Part shown: one piece after another, positions 14,101 to 24,779 of the stretch | Numbering within the stretch: the stretch's first letter is position 1 | Layout: the number at the start of each line of letters is the position of its first letter | Assembly (NCBI GenBank): GCA_963965975.1 | Contig: OZ014412.1 | Coordinates: 11,079,849 to 11,143,848 of the forward strand | DNA from: Xestospongia bergquistia | Taxonomy: Eukaryota; Porifera; Demospongiae; Haplosclerida; Petrosiidae | DNA: 64,000 nt | Reading direction: 5' to 3' | Position numbers and translations under genes: made by a program | The notes under the pieces: generated by a model | Told to the model about the DNA's origin: nothing | The model's database searches: none | The model's input: only the letters and a program-made list of their open reading frames with translations

Positions 14101-17100
14101 AGCAACATTAGGAGGTATTTGTATTCTAGGACTGAGTGGCATGTTAGTAGCAGGTGGCTTAGAGTGATGAGCAATCAGTGGAAGAGCTAGAGACAGAGAT
14201 AGTTCAATGATTTAAATATTGAGGTTAATAGCAATACTTAGAAAAAGCTATTTTGATCAGTCAAAATGTTAATTACATATGTCTATAGAATGGTTGTTTA
14301 TTGTCATTAATAGACAAATACAATTACATAGAGATGATGCTACTACCAACATTAGATACAATTGAATAATTAACATTGACTTGATTTGGTGCAACAATAA
14401 AATCTACATATACATGATTAAACTCTAGTAGATAGAGGACTAGTAGCTAGAAATTAATATTATTACAGTTATTTGTAACAATCAATATATTAAACATCTA
14501 AATAAAAGTATAATATTTTGACTCTATAGTCTGAATTTGCAAGCTAAAATGAATATTGCTTATAAAATAATTACCATTGCTTCTCAGAGTGTTAATAGGA
14601 TTCAACTTCATGCCTCCAATATAACTGTAACCAGCTTCAGTTTTCCAGCCATAGATAGAGGTAAACAATTTACCATTTGGGTTAGGATGTGATACTGTAT
14701 TAGTATCATTAAAAAATGTTGAATAGCCATATCCATAGATAGAACCATTTGAAGAATATATTGGAAACCATGATGGATTGATAAGATTACTGTTGATTAA
14801 TAAACTCTGGTTAAAGTAAGCATCATTTGGTACAACCACACTGTAATAACTAGTACCACCTGACAGCAATGCAGAGAACTGGATCGAGTGTTCATATTGC
14901 TCTATTGGTGGTACTGTGTTAAGGGAAGGATCACCGAAGGTGCCACCAGCATATGCTAGGCTAACACCAATTTGAGCAATATAGATTGGTTGATCTGATA
15001 TAACACTACAGTACACATTGTTGGTTGTATAGAACCAATTGGTGTTGAATTCATCAAATTTGATATATTCTGAACTGAAATTTGTACCACAGGTTTTGAC
15101 TGCATTTGTTTTATTGTTAGTAGCAATTACTTTGTAACTTTGTCCTTTACTTCGACCCATGTGAGGTGGTAATAAAAATGTCTTTCCCCACATTGTTGTT
15201 GGTGTCAGTTGTGTAACAATAGGGTCATAATCAGGAGTTCCAGCTGGAACTTGGGCAGCTTCGTGTCCACTGATAATTGTGAGCGGACTATCAGATGTAA
15301 TTTTGGTTCCAGTTAGATCAACATATGGTTTAAACACAAAAAATGTCTGAAGGGAATGAAGAACAAAGTTGAAGGAATGTCCAGCTGAAACAATTATATT
15401 AACTGCAGCACTGTCCTGAGGATCTGATGGAACAGTAATGTCATTGTTTGGAACGATAGTCACACTACTGTTATTAAGACAACCAATAATCATGAACTGA
15501 CTTGTCTGATCCAAATCAGTAAATGTAGACACAACATAGTATGTGTATTGATCTGTTCGCTGTTTATGACATGGAAGAGCTAGATAAGACATGAAATTTG
15601 CTGGACTATGGAAGCTCCATGCAATAACTGATATTGGCTCTGTGTCTAGAGAGTAAACTTTAAGACCTTTTCTCCTCCAGGAATAAGTATGATCTAACAC
15701 TTCATAACTTGCTGGTATAGCAACTTTATGAGGATTGTGATAACTAGTTGTACCCATATACGAGAAGTTGTTATCAAGTGATGTGACATTGAAAGTAACA
15801 GGACTTGTTTCCATAGTATGAACAAACAATGTACGTACTTCAGATCCATATACATTCTTATAGAATCCAACAAAGAACTCACTACTGTATGTACTGAGGT
15901 CAATCTGTGACTCTATAATGAGATCATAACATTTAAATATATAAGAAGAAGGTCATTATTAAGGTCAGTTCCGTTGAAGCTGACATTAGATATACTTAAC
16001 CCAGACTGTATGCACAAAAAAAATTTTATAAAGTGAGGGAAATGTAGAAATGGCTATATATATATAATATAAGGTGATATTTGGGATGACTATAGTATAT
16101 TCACTTCATACAAAAGTACAATATATATCAGTGAAGGAAAAGTTTCAGCAATGATAACTACAAAAGTAGGAGTCTTATAAAAATTTTTGTACCTTGAAAA
16201 TGATTGTTTTTAAATAAAATATTGTGATCACTTTAAAGAAACTAATTGTACCAACAGACTATATCATGTTCTAAGCTTTTTTCTTGTACATGACCTTGCT
16301 CTACACCTTTATGAAGTTTCTTCAGGTTACTCAAAGTTTCTTTGTGAAGGGAAAAATACTAACGGAATGATTAAAGTGGTAGTGCAACTTTATGACTCAG
16401 GTTAAGCACTCACAAACTTTTGCCCTGGGTGGTAATTAATGAAGATGGTGCAGTGTTAGCTGCCCATTGTACCTTTATGGCTGGGTAAATTTTATTAATA
16501 GCTTTAATTATGATTATATTATTAGTCTAGGAGAAGCTTGTTCTCACATTTTCTTCAGTTTTGACATGTTTTATCAAAGCGGTAGAGGTGAGAATGGCAT
16601 GTGGGCAAGAGTCATGTACCTCACAGTCATATTATTGGCTACCACTCTATTACTTATAATTATTACTTGATACAAAGTTATCAGAACAGACATGGCTATT
16701 TTCAGGTTTCCAATCTTTTCTATCAATTTAACCAGCCAAGCTATGTACCTCTTTTCAGAGAGGACTCTGGTACTCTCTCCCTGATGATATATTATTTTAG
16801 ATATTCTATAAAAACTTTCATCGCCACGTTCCGGTCTAATGTTACATCCAATCACTCTATAGTCTATAATAGAACACCTGTTCATATAATTAGAACTGTA
16901 ATTTTGAATTGCCATGTCTCAAGGCGAAAAGTGCCATTCGTAGAAACCTTCGAAAATGCGAAATTTGAAGTATGTCAAAAGTATGCCATTAAAAATGTAT
17001 GGAGTTTATAGTTTGACTTTCTCGTAGCACTAGAGAGCCAAATTTTATATTTAAAATGTGCGTTTGCAAGCTGAAGTGATTAGTGCAAGTCCCATGTGTA

Positions 17101-17944
17101 TAACATGAAAGGGTGGCTCTTCTCAACTTGGACAGAATATAATATCCTAATAATCGCATCACTGAAATGAAGAATACATTTTGTTTCTCAGATAAAAACT
17201 CCTTTCCAATATAAATTAAACACACAACGTAATATATTTATAAACCTCTGAGAAGATCTTTCAAGGATTGAAGAAGTTGACGTGTAACAAATTGTGTATC
17301 ATTTGATATCCAATTATCCACAGAAGACAAGAAACTATCAATTGCCTGCTTAGTACATGTAGTTGCAGTTTGAAGAACCTATAGTGGTATGTTATCATCA
17401 ATGATTGCATAATAGATATTACTAGTTTCAAACCTGTTGGATTGCCTGTTTATTCCAGAGATCATTTAAGTCAAAAACTTCAAAGGCAAGACAATTCAAG
17501 TTAGTGTCGTTTAAAAGAATATCAGTACAGAATCCATTATCAGTATAACAGGATTGATGACTATTGAAAGCAATTGTTTGTAATTCACTGCATGTTCCAT
17601 TTGAGTTATAGACATTGCTGTTCAAAATGGTTTTCATAAGGCAACTGTTCATATTATCAACCCAACTTTGACCCTATATGATATTAATGATTATAATGCA
17701 TAGAAAAGTATTAAATACTTACAGCAGATGTAAAACAACTTTGATTATTCTTTAAACGGTGGCAGTATCTGTCACCATAGGCAAGAGGATATCCATTAGT
17801 ACCACATTGAAACCTTGGCTCTACACACTGAGTATAGAAGTCACAGTTACCAGTATTAGCTAGAACTGTACAGTTCTGAGCTTTGACAGTAACTGCCAGA
17901 TAGAGCACCACTGATAACACAAACAGCGTCATACTGTAATACAA
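6792..17944 (-). CDS. Gene B: adhesion GPCR with stanniocalcin-like, IgGFc-binding, Ig and EGF modules
   Basis: Exons (minus): 17723-17944, 17434-17673, 17246-17378, 14575-15912, 14032-14186, 13799-13976, 11827-13164, 11282-11436, 11049-11226, 10561-10887, 10397-10516, 10056-10343, 9904-9998, 9767-9855, 9559-9713, 9245-9510, 9059-9190, 8911-9005, 8411-8858, 8309-8360, 8161-8264, 7979-8112, 7672-7934, 7550-7616, 6792-7494. They total 7,275 nt in one frame (2,424 residues). Approximate order: signal peptide 1-24; stanniocalcin-like to 198; IgGFc-binding 199-644; linker and Ig to 755; second IgGFc-binding 756-1201; linker and Ig to 1312; Ig 1313-1421; EGF 1422-1461; Ig 1462-1557; HRM-like 1671-1759; GAIN to 2001; GPS 1990-2036 with CNHLTNFAILM, where HL/T is the expected autocleavage site; seven helices about 2050-2310; tail with tandem ENVTEQR repeats. 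It is a plasma-membrane receptor with a cleavable adhesive ectodomain. Ligand and G protein are unknown. The donor at 17245 (GTTTAT) is weak. The start could be the second Met (17932). Confidence 0.8.
8161..9510 (-). other. HRM-like, GAIN and GPS exons of gene B
   Basis: Exon 9245-9510 carries ILWPETNIGVQVIKSCPCG, then RYCGGDF and MWTEPNVAAC, which fits the hormone-receptor (HRM) fold placed before GAIN in many adhesion GPCRs. Exons 9059-9190, 8911-9005 and 8411-8858 make a GAIN-like region with several N-glycosylation sites. Exons 8309-8360 and 8161-8264 give the GPS: CSFWNQ, GDWSNKGC, CECNHLT. The cysteines and the HL/T cleavage motif are intact. Confidence 0.75.
11827..13164 (-). other. 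Second IgGFc-binding domain exon of gene B
   Basis: A near-copy of the exon at 14575-15912, again 1,338 nt and phase 1 to phase 1. Differences are scattered substitutions with no indel affecting length. It joins the preceding Ig exon at a hybrid codon (SVY-D-PQIDL), so the second unit is spliced in frame and not dead. Confidence 0.75.
14575..15912 (-). other. First IgGFc-binding domain exon of gene B
   Basis: One 1,338-nt exon, phase 1 to phase 1. It encodes the domain known from the N-terminus of the mucin-associated IgG Fc-binding protein. Landmarks are SQFMIIGCLNNSSVTIVPN, an AGHSFNFVLHSLQTFFVF strand pair, LTGTKITSDSPLTIISG, VTQLTPTTMWGKTFLLP and repeated N-glycosylation sites. The exon has exactly the same length as its copies at 11827-13164 and 41595-42932. 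Confidence 0.75.
16320..16680 (+). pseudogene. SWIM-type zinc-finger gene fragment in a gene B intron
   Basis: On the strand opposite gene B the frame reads NEDGAVLAAHCTFMAG. After a possible short intron (about 16,483-16,529, GTAAAT...TTAG) it continues GLGEACSHIFFSFDMFYQSG. This is the CxC-type/CxH core of SWIM zinc fingers found in transposon-derived and YqaJ-linked animal genes, with one SWIM cysteine replaced (CTF for CTC). The upstream part (16,320-16,430) has several stops and the downstream part, with a CTSQSYYWLP-like string, is in another frame. It is a dead fragment, probably an insertion in the 1.3-kb intron. Confidence 0.5.
17246..17944 (-). other. Stanniocalcin-like N-terminal module of gene B
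   Basis: Three exons (phases 0, 0, 1) encode a signal peptide and a domain with about twelve cysteines. The order is C, GNC, a CxxxxxxQC-type cluster, then GQSWVDNMNSC, a CSxLQ step, QSCYTDNGFC and a late cysteine before an amphipathic QLLQSLKDLL end. This spacing, including the CYxxxxxC pair, follows secreted stanniocalcins, which form disulfide-linked dimers. The same three exons, with identical phases, open genes A, B and C. The family assignment is by eye. Confidence 0.55.
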
Positions 17945-17960
17945 TTATATCGTTTTTCGT

Positions 17961-18011
17961 TCGCATAGGTTTTAAATATTAGTCTCATCCTTAACGCCCA
18001 CTGCCTTATTG
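17961..18011 (-). promoter_or_regulatory. Conserved proximal promoter block of gene B
   Basis: Read towards the gene, this block contains AAGGCAGTGGGCG, GGATGAGACTAATAT and an A/T-rich step before TATGCGAA. The same words, in the same order and spacing, occur just upstream of gene C (39,459-39,513). A second shared word (GTAAAAGTACGT) lies about 130 bases further up, near 18,137 and 39,339. The conservation suggests a common core promoter. Gene A lacks it. Confidence 0.5.
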
Positions 18012-20150
18012 ATACGATAGAGGTGAATTTAGCACTATTGTTCTTGAGTAACCTCATTCTGAATACTCGGATCACACGACGTCATCAGCCGCATGGATCA
18101 TTATTGTTACAACACAATAATAATTCAAGGAAGACTGTAAAAGTACGTTACTATATAGACATTATTACTTTCTCTCATTAAGCGTGTGAGCGTCTGAGTG
18201 CGAGACAATTAAGTAATTCTTTAAATTTTGAAATACATTTAAATCTTGTATGTCGTAAGGAAATTTTTGACTAAAACATGATTTGCATTCTTATCAGAGG
18301 TTAATTACAATTGCATAGTCAGTGGATTAGAGTTGTGAAAATTATATATTCATGATTCAATGTACATATGTATCTTGTCATATGTTGCTAGTTATATGAT
18401 ATATTGAGCCTGGATAATATATAATATAGTGTATTTTGGAAAACTAAAAGTGAAAGTCTTTCAGTAGTCTATAATAATAGAATACTGTACCTAAAGTTAA
18501 TACTAAAATTATTTAAAAAGATATGACCCAATTTTACTGTAGTAATCAATTATTTTAGATTTTACATTTAGGATTGTGAAACATTTTCAAACACCTACAG
18601 AACCTCTATAACACTGCCTGACTTGGTTTTTATAGCATTAATTCTATGAGTAGTACTAGTAGTCACATGTTAAAAGCATGTTAAGCTGTTGTAGTATGGT
18701 GTCATGTCAATATAGCTTAAGATTCGTACTAATACTATTACTAATAAAGAAACCAAAGCTAATATTATAACCATATCTTTTTTGTAAAAATATCAGTACT
18801 GATCATTATCAAAACTATAACTACATTATACTACATCATGTCACTTATTACAAAGACTAGTAAAAATGTTTGAGATGAATTTGTTGGAAAGATGATGTAA
18901 ATGTTTAAAAATAGATTTTTAAATATCTTAAGTATTATATCTGCTAATATGTGAAATAGGTATTTGTTTAGTGCCAAATTAAAAAAGTCAGTTGATTACC
19001 ATATCAATAACTAGATACTATTATTGTCATAACTGTCATTTGTCAATTATGATAAGAGTAAACCAATACTATAAATGCTATAGATTAGAGTGTTAGATTA
19101 GAGTATGTCATTTACATGTAATAAAGTGATGTATATTTAGTATATACAATATAGACTGAACTTGATTTCAAGATAATACATTAATACATTGTTGTATGTA
19201 TACAAGGGAGTGTACACTAGCTGTCACAGCTTTTGCTCTTCTTTTTTATCAACAGTTACAAATGATTTTCCATTGAGAATCTCATAAATTGTCACTTTAT
19301 TAGTGAAATAACCAATCAGTGACAAATCAACTCTTTGACAACTCAGATTTGTATAATAAATTATAAAGATCTGACTATACGCCATGCATATTATAGATTT
19401 AATATAATAATTACATGTACAGTGTAAAAACAACACTACTATGTATGTTTATAGTACATCCTTAATGACTACTAATGAACAACAAATGAACACTACCCAA
19501 AGTGAAAAACTTCATATGTAGGTGACTTGATTTCATGCATGTGATAATTTAAAGCCAATATTTTAGTCTGTTGAATTACATAAATATTACTAAACTTCAG
19601 ATTACTCATCTAGCATTTTATATTATGTTGTATATTCATTACAATATATTGAGACACTTACTTACATTGGAATGATAAAACTAAAGCTTGTGAAGTGTTA
19701 ATATATTCTGGTTCAAATTATAATAGTATTACTAATGTGAGTGTGACTATATTTATGACAATTATCCACATTACATCAGCACGACGCATACTTTTTTCAC
19801 ACATATATATATATATATATCCTGGATTAGAATACTCCTTTACACAATAAATGTTGCAATGTTGAATGTGTGTTATCTAATGGAGCCGACTTATTAAAAT
19901 TAGGATAAGATGAGTGACGTGATAACTGCAGAAAAAAAATAAACCAAAGTAAGATATGTAATATTGTAATTTGCTAGTAATCATGATATTGTTATAACAA
20001 TTAATTGAAAAATAAAACATCATGATATTAATCAACATAAATTAAGTGGAAACATATACTCCTGACCTCCCCTAAAAGTTCAACATACATTATTACATAC
20101 TTAACAAGTAACAATACAATCCACCTTATACAGTAACGTAATAAATTTTA
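18012..20150. repeat. Upstream block of gene B, duplicated at gene A
   Basis: No gene is seen. From 18,240 to about 20,150 it parallels 2,640-4,450 with small indels. The part nearest the gene (18,012-18,520) also matches 38,950-39,460 upstream of gene C in inverted orientation. Shared landmarks include CAGTGGATTAGAGTTG and GATATATTGAGCCTGG. A short TA run lies at 19,803-19,820. Confidence 0.65.
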
Positions 20151-20780
20151 AGTCGTAAAGTAATTTCTTCCCCTTTTGTGGTCAACTGTAATAATATTAA
20201 TTATAATATTGTGTGTATAACCTGATTTGCTTGTTAGACATTGGGCAATGGCTGTTGTGTAAGAGCCACTAGTAGCTCTCTCTCTCTCTTTTCATCTCTC
20301 TCATAGTCATTCTTATTATATATGGTAATACAATTGTTTCAATAGTTTCGTGGTGTGAATGTCATCATGTCAGTTAATGTATATGTTAATCAATGAATGG
20401 TTCCAAAGATAAATAGTCAAGTAATAAATAGTTAATAATTTTGTAGGTATATTATTCAACATCAATGTTATGCAGTATAGAAATCTTAAATTATGTAGCT
20501 ACAAATAATACTAATATTCATTGACAAATATTTGAATTGAACAATTTCATTGGGCATTCATATGTTTGTCATTTTGATGTTGTCTCCAGAAAAGAGGGTA
20601 CCAAACCTCCCTCCTTTCACTGTAATATTGTGGTAGACTAGAATTGAATATACCATAGGAGTTATATTAAAAGACATCACCAGTAGCTATAAATATAAGT
20701 ACATTTATTAAAATTAAGAGGTATAGTTATTAACTAGTTATTATTAATCTATTTTTAAGTATATTATGAATATTTTATAT
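20151..20780. other. No recognised gene
   Basis: AT-rich sequence with a short CT-rich run near 20,276-20,305. No open frame, splice pattern or repeat beyond this was recognised. Confidence 0.4.
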
Positions 20781-20855
20781 AGATTGGGTTGTCCATGGAG
20801 ATACAGAGATAATCATACATGATGTTACTGTTGGATTACCAACAAAGATAGAAGA
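20781..20855 (+). other. Possible orphan exon
   Basis: Between a fair acceptor (TTTTATATAG) and a good donor (GTAAGT) one frame reads DWVVHGDTEIIIHDVTVGLP. No partner exon was found on either side, and a long CA repeat follows at once. It may be the remnant of a lost gene or a chance match. Confidence 0.18.
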
Positions 20856-20871
20856 GTAAGTTATTGTATGT

Positions 20872-21010
<139 letters not shown>

Positions 21011-21239
21011 TTGAATTATGTTAATTTGAATTGAGTGGTCTATTATGCATGTCAAAATTATAGCATTGATTGTAATGACATTATATTATATCAGAATTTG
21101 TTAATACTAAAAATATAAAAATAATTCTTCAGTCAGTCTAATTCACTTTAATTGAAATAGCAATCTTCAAGTATGTCTTGTACACTATTGTCAAACAGTT
21201 AAACTAGAAATTTTGATTTTTTTCAGCTAGTACTATATT

Positions 21240-22090
21240 AACAATTGTTTTATTTTGCCATTTTTATAATGATAATTTTGCTTAAACAGCAAAACTATTG
21301 CTGTTATAAATTTTTCTTTATATGATTATTGTTTGTTTTTGAAAACTTGCTATTTCTAACAACACTTTGATACATAATCTCATCAGTAGCATAGTTAAGG
21401 AAAGACTTTAATATAATTATGATCAATAGTTTGAATTTTTAAAGCTTTAAATGTTAGTTATCATATTCTCTATAAATAATGGTTAAATTTTATAAAACAG
21501 AACGTTTGCCCTAAAGCCTTTCATCAACTGCATAATACTAAATCAACAATAAATGATAACTATATATAGAAAGCATAGTGTACTTTATGATAGTTCATGA
21601 AGAAATTATTCCCTGAGGATTTTTATTACTAGTTTTGTAGAAAGTGTCTTGGACACTTAAATTAAGTAGAGATGTCCATTTAAGGTTTAGTGTAAATCCT
21701 GGATCTATATTAATTGACTAGTGTGAGTGGTTCTTATGCAAATAGCGTCTTTATTTTGTCTTTCACACATGTTTATTGCTTGCTGTGGTTACAAAAAGTC
21801 TTATAATCCAGTATTGCTGGTGTAGTGATTTTGATGGATGTTACTTAGTTCTGTTTATAAGAGTGTAAGAGCTGTCACTATTTTTATTGCTATTAAAAGC
21901 ATTCCCTATGTCCTTTTTTAGAAGTCATTAATATATGAAGTTTCAAATGGATAGTATCTATAACAATAGTATAGTGACAAGCAATCTACTATAAGTGGTA
22001 TATAGTTGATAAATAAGGATCTTTCAGGTTCATATATCTACGAGTTATAGAGAGTCCTGATGTATAATTACACGTGTTATCCCTTTTAAA
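21240..22090. repeat. Non-coding repeat, related to 30.0-30.8 kb and 58.8-59.6 kb
   Basis: From about 21,290 (AAACAGCAAAACTAT) to 21,780 the sequence is a direct copy of 30,025-30,810, except that the 30-kb copy holds about 290 extra bases (30,215-30,500). The copy at 59,590-58,800 (inverted) has the extra bases too. From 21,910 to 22,090 a second word group (TTTTTAGAAGTCATTA) begins that recurs near 23,475 and, in weaker form, near 24,120. Confidence 0.65.
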
Positions 22091-23330
22091 CAATATTTTT
22101 AGTTACTGCAGATTTATTTCTATCTAAAGCCAAAATTTGTTTACATGATACAGTGTGTAGATTGTTTTTTGGAAGTCATAGAAGTGACCCTAAACCTTCC
22201 TAATGGGAAAACCGTTCAACGTGATTATAAGCCACTTACACACAATTTTGCTTGTCTTTTGTCCTTGCCTTGAGGTTAACGTGGATTTTCATTCCTAGAG
22301 GAAAGATAATATAACGTGTGAGCAATTGCAATAATTGATAATTGGTGGAAGGTGTGGTCTCGGATAGGAATTGTGTGAATGCTGTTCATGTTATAGATGA
22401 ATTTTTCTATATATGGAACGCCAAATACGACAAAAATAATGATTCTAGTGTTATGATTGTTTCGATTTTGTAATCGACTGGACAATCGATTTGGCAAAGG
22501 GATTGGACGATCCATTCGGTAATTTTTTAAAATAAATGTCAATCATTTATTGACATTTCTAATTATGTACTATACCTTCAGTTTGACATTATTTCTTTAC
22601 TTAGGTTTATGACTAATGAAGAATATTTACTCAAGACAACGAATTTTAATACTACACTACATATAATTATATAAGTACCATTCAAAGAAAGAAAGAATGC
22701 AAACAATAATTAATATAAGCATTTTAAAAAATGGATAAATATTTCAGGATGACGATGTCAGTGATGAACAAACAAATCCATATTAATATCCCTGTGTAAA
22801 TACTCAGAGTAGGAAATGTTGTTTAGTACAACTTCATATGAAATTCTACACTCTCAATGCCATATATATTATAATATGGCATTATGGCATACTGAAAATT
22901 TTGATACAAATGTCTTCATGTTGCAATAAATGACTACTTATATAGGACATTATTATAAATTTGTATTCTCTTCTAATTCTTTTTTCTTTGCTTTTTTGTC
23001 ACTGACATCTCATCATCATCATTTATTTTTCAAAGTTGTTTATATAATGAAAGTAAAGTTATAAACAATGTTAATAAAAGTTTATTATATGATGGATAAT
23101 AAGTTACTTAACATGTTTTTGATTAATTTTATTTTATCTCTCTAGAAACAAAAAGTGACTTTCCTCAACTAAAATAGTCCAAAATTAATTTCGACAAAAA
23201 TAATATGCTAAAAATATAATACTGTTATCTCTCAATTGTGTTATGTATTGTATTTATATTTAAAATGATATACATCCTGCTTAGTATTGAGCTTATTATG
23301 AACAAGTAACTTCATGAATGGTGGGTGCAT
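22091..23330. other. No recognised gene
   Basis: AT-rich and non-coding by eye. The part at 22,180-22,560 is slightly less AT-rich and holds an 88-codon open frame on the minus strand with no recognisable domain; I do not support it as a gene. Confidence 0.35.
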
Positions 23331-23339
23331 GTTATGACT

Positions 23340-24190
23340 GCCATTATGTAGTCTTCCTGTGTTGTTGCAGATATGTAACATCTGTTACAAGAGATTTATA
23401 GTTCCATGCTAGACACAAGTCATTTGTAAGGGCTTACACTTCTTTCTTGCTTGTAAAAAGGGTCATTATTTCCTTTTTTAGAAGTCATTAGTAAAGTGTG
23501 AAATACATAGTAACAATAACAGTAAAAACATTATATAGTGATAAAGAATTTATTTTAAATGATATATAGTAAATAGATAATTTTTTTTTCAGAGTTTTAT
23601 ATCTAGGATGTGGAAAGAATTCTGGAGTGTATTTATATGTTCTATCACATTTAACAATAATTTTTATTTTGTAAATTTTTTAATTATAATGATTGCAAAG
23701 AATATGGTAAACCTAACAATCACATAAACTCCAATTAAAATGAGTATAGAATTACTTGCTAGTAATTTTGATTAGCAACTTCTACACCAATGAAAACTGT
23801 AACATAGATTGCAGAACCTTCATTGGAGAAGTAGCCATCCTAGTGATGTTACTTTTTAATCCATATTCATATATTACATGTTATATAATATAGTCAACAT
23901 ATAATGCTGGTATCTCTTAATTGAGAATCATGTACTAAGTTTATTATTAATATGATATGTATTTTCTTGATATCTATTTCATTATAAGCACAAAGTAATT
24001 TTATCAATGGTGGGCTTGTATGTTCTAATAAAATCTACTCTTATCTCTAATCTGTGTTATTTTAGATGTGTATGATCTGTTATAATAAAGTATATAGTAC
24101 TCACTACACACAGGTCCTATTTAAGAAGTTGTATGTTTAAATATATAAAGTGTGAAGTTCCATAGTAAGTAATAATCACAGTGACAATAC
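23340..24190. repeat. Outer part of the long inverted repeat (left arm)
   Basis: It is matched in inverted orientation by 61,610-62,460. The stretch with TAGTTCCATGCTAGACACAA (about 23,400) and its reverse complement (about 62,390) is nearly identical. Another landmark is AGTAGCCATCCTAGTGAT near 23,830, matched near 61,940. The block also contains partial internal repeats. Confidence 0.7.
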
Positions 24191-24779
24191 AATGTTACAA
24201 TGTTAATGTTAAAATGACAAAAAAATATGATATATTGATGCATCTGTGGAAACATAACAGCATGTGTTGTTTTAGCTCTAAACACGTGGTGTTCCATACA
24301 CATGATATCTGTTGTAATCCAACAGCACACTTTGTTATGCTAACACTTAATCATTTGTTACAATTGAAAACATGTTGATAGTTGTTATAACAATTTTTCC
24401 ATACAGGTTAAAATAAACCCAAAGCAGTACTCAAAGTCAACAGTTTGTTTTGTGGATGATTGCAAATATTATATATTATTTAGATTTCAATATTTGTATT
24501 ATAATAGTTAAAAAAGTTAAGGGAAAAATATCAAATGCAAACTGAAATCAACAAAGTGTTCATACAGTACCTGACTACCTGTTAAATATAATAGCCATTA
24601 GCAGTAGTTGTGTTGGTATATATTGATGATTGCTTTGAAGAGTCACCAAATCCCAAAATCGTATCATGAATGAAGTACAAAACATCCTTACTTTTGGAAA
24701 TACACAATATTGAAGATATAGTGACAAGCCAAGAGAGCAAAAATAGCCTCACTCATATCTTTACATCCAAAGTACAATC

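Larger units (their letters stand above)
11049..15912 (-). repeat. Tandem duplication (about 2.75-kb period) inside gene B
   Basis: Exons 15912-14575, 14186-14032 and 13976-13799 are repeated at 13164-11827, 11436-11282 and 11226-11049. The offsets are constant at 2,748-2,750 bp. Introns match as well: the sequences at 13,980-14,030 and 11,228-11,280 are almost identical. The event is therefore recent, or the copies are kept similar by conversion. Because each unit runs from phase 1 to phase 1, adding or losing a unit leaves the frame open. Confidence 0.85.

Noticed and set aside
16574..17225. Several overlapping open frames on both strands (up to 136 codons)
   Set aside because: They lie in the gene B intron next to the SWIM relic, overlap each other on opposite strands, lack domains and lack splice partners.
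775..17944. Genes A and B as one gene
   Set aside because: Gene B has a stop at 6792 after the seven-helix domain and tail, and gene A has its own signal peptide and upstream region.
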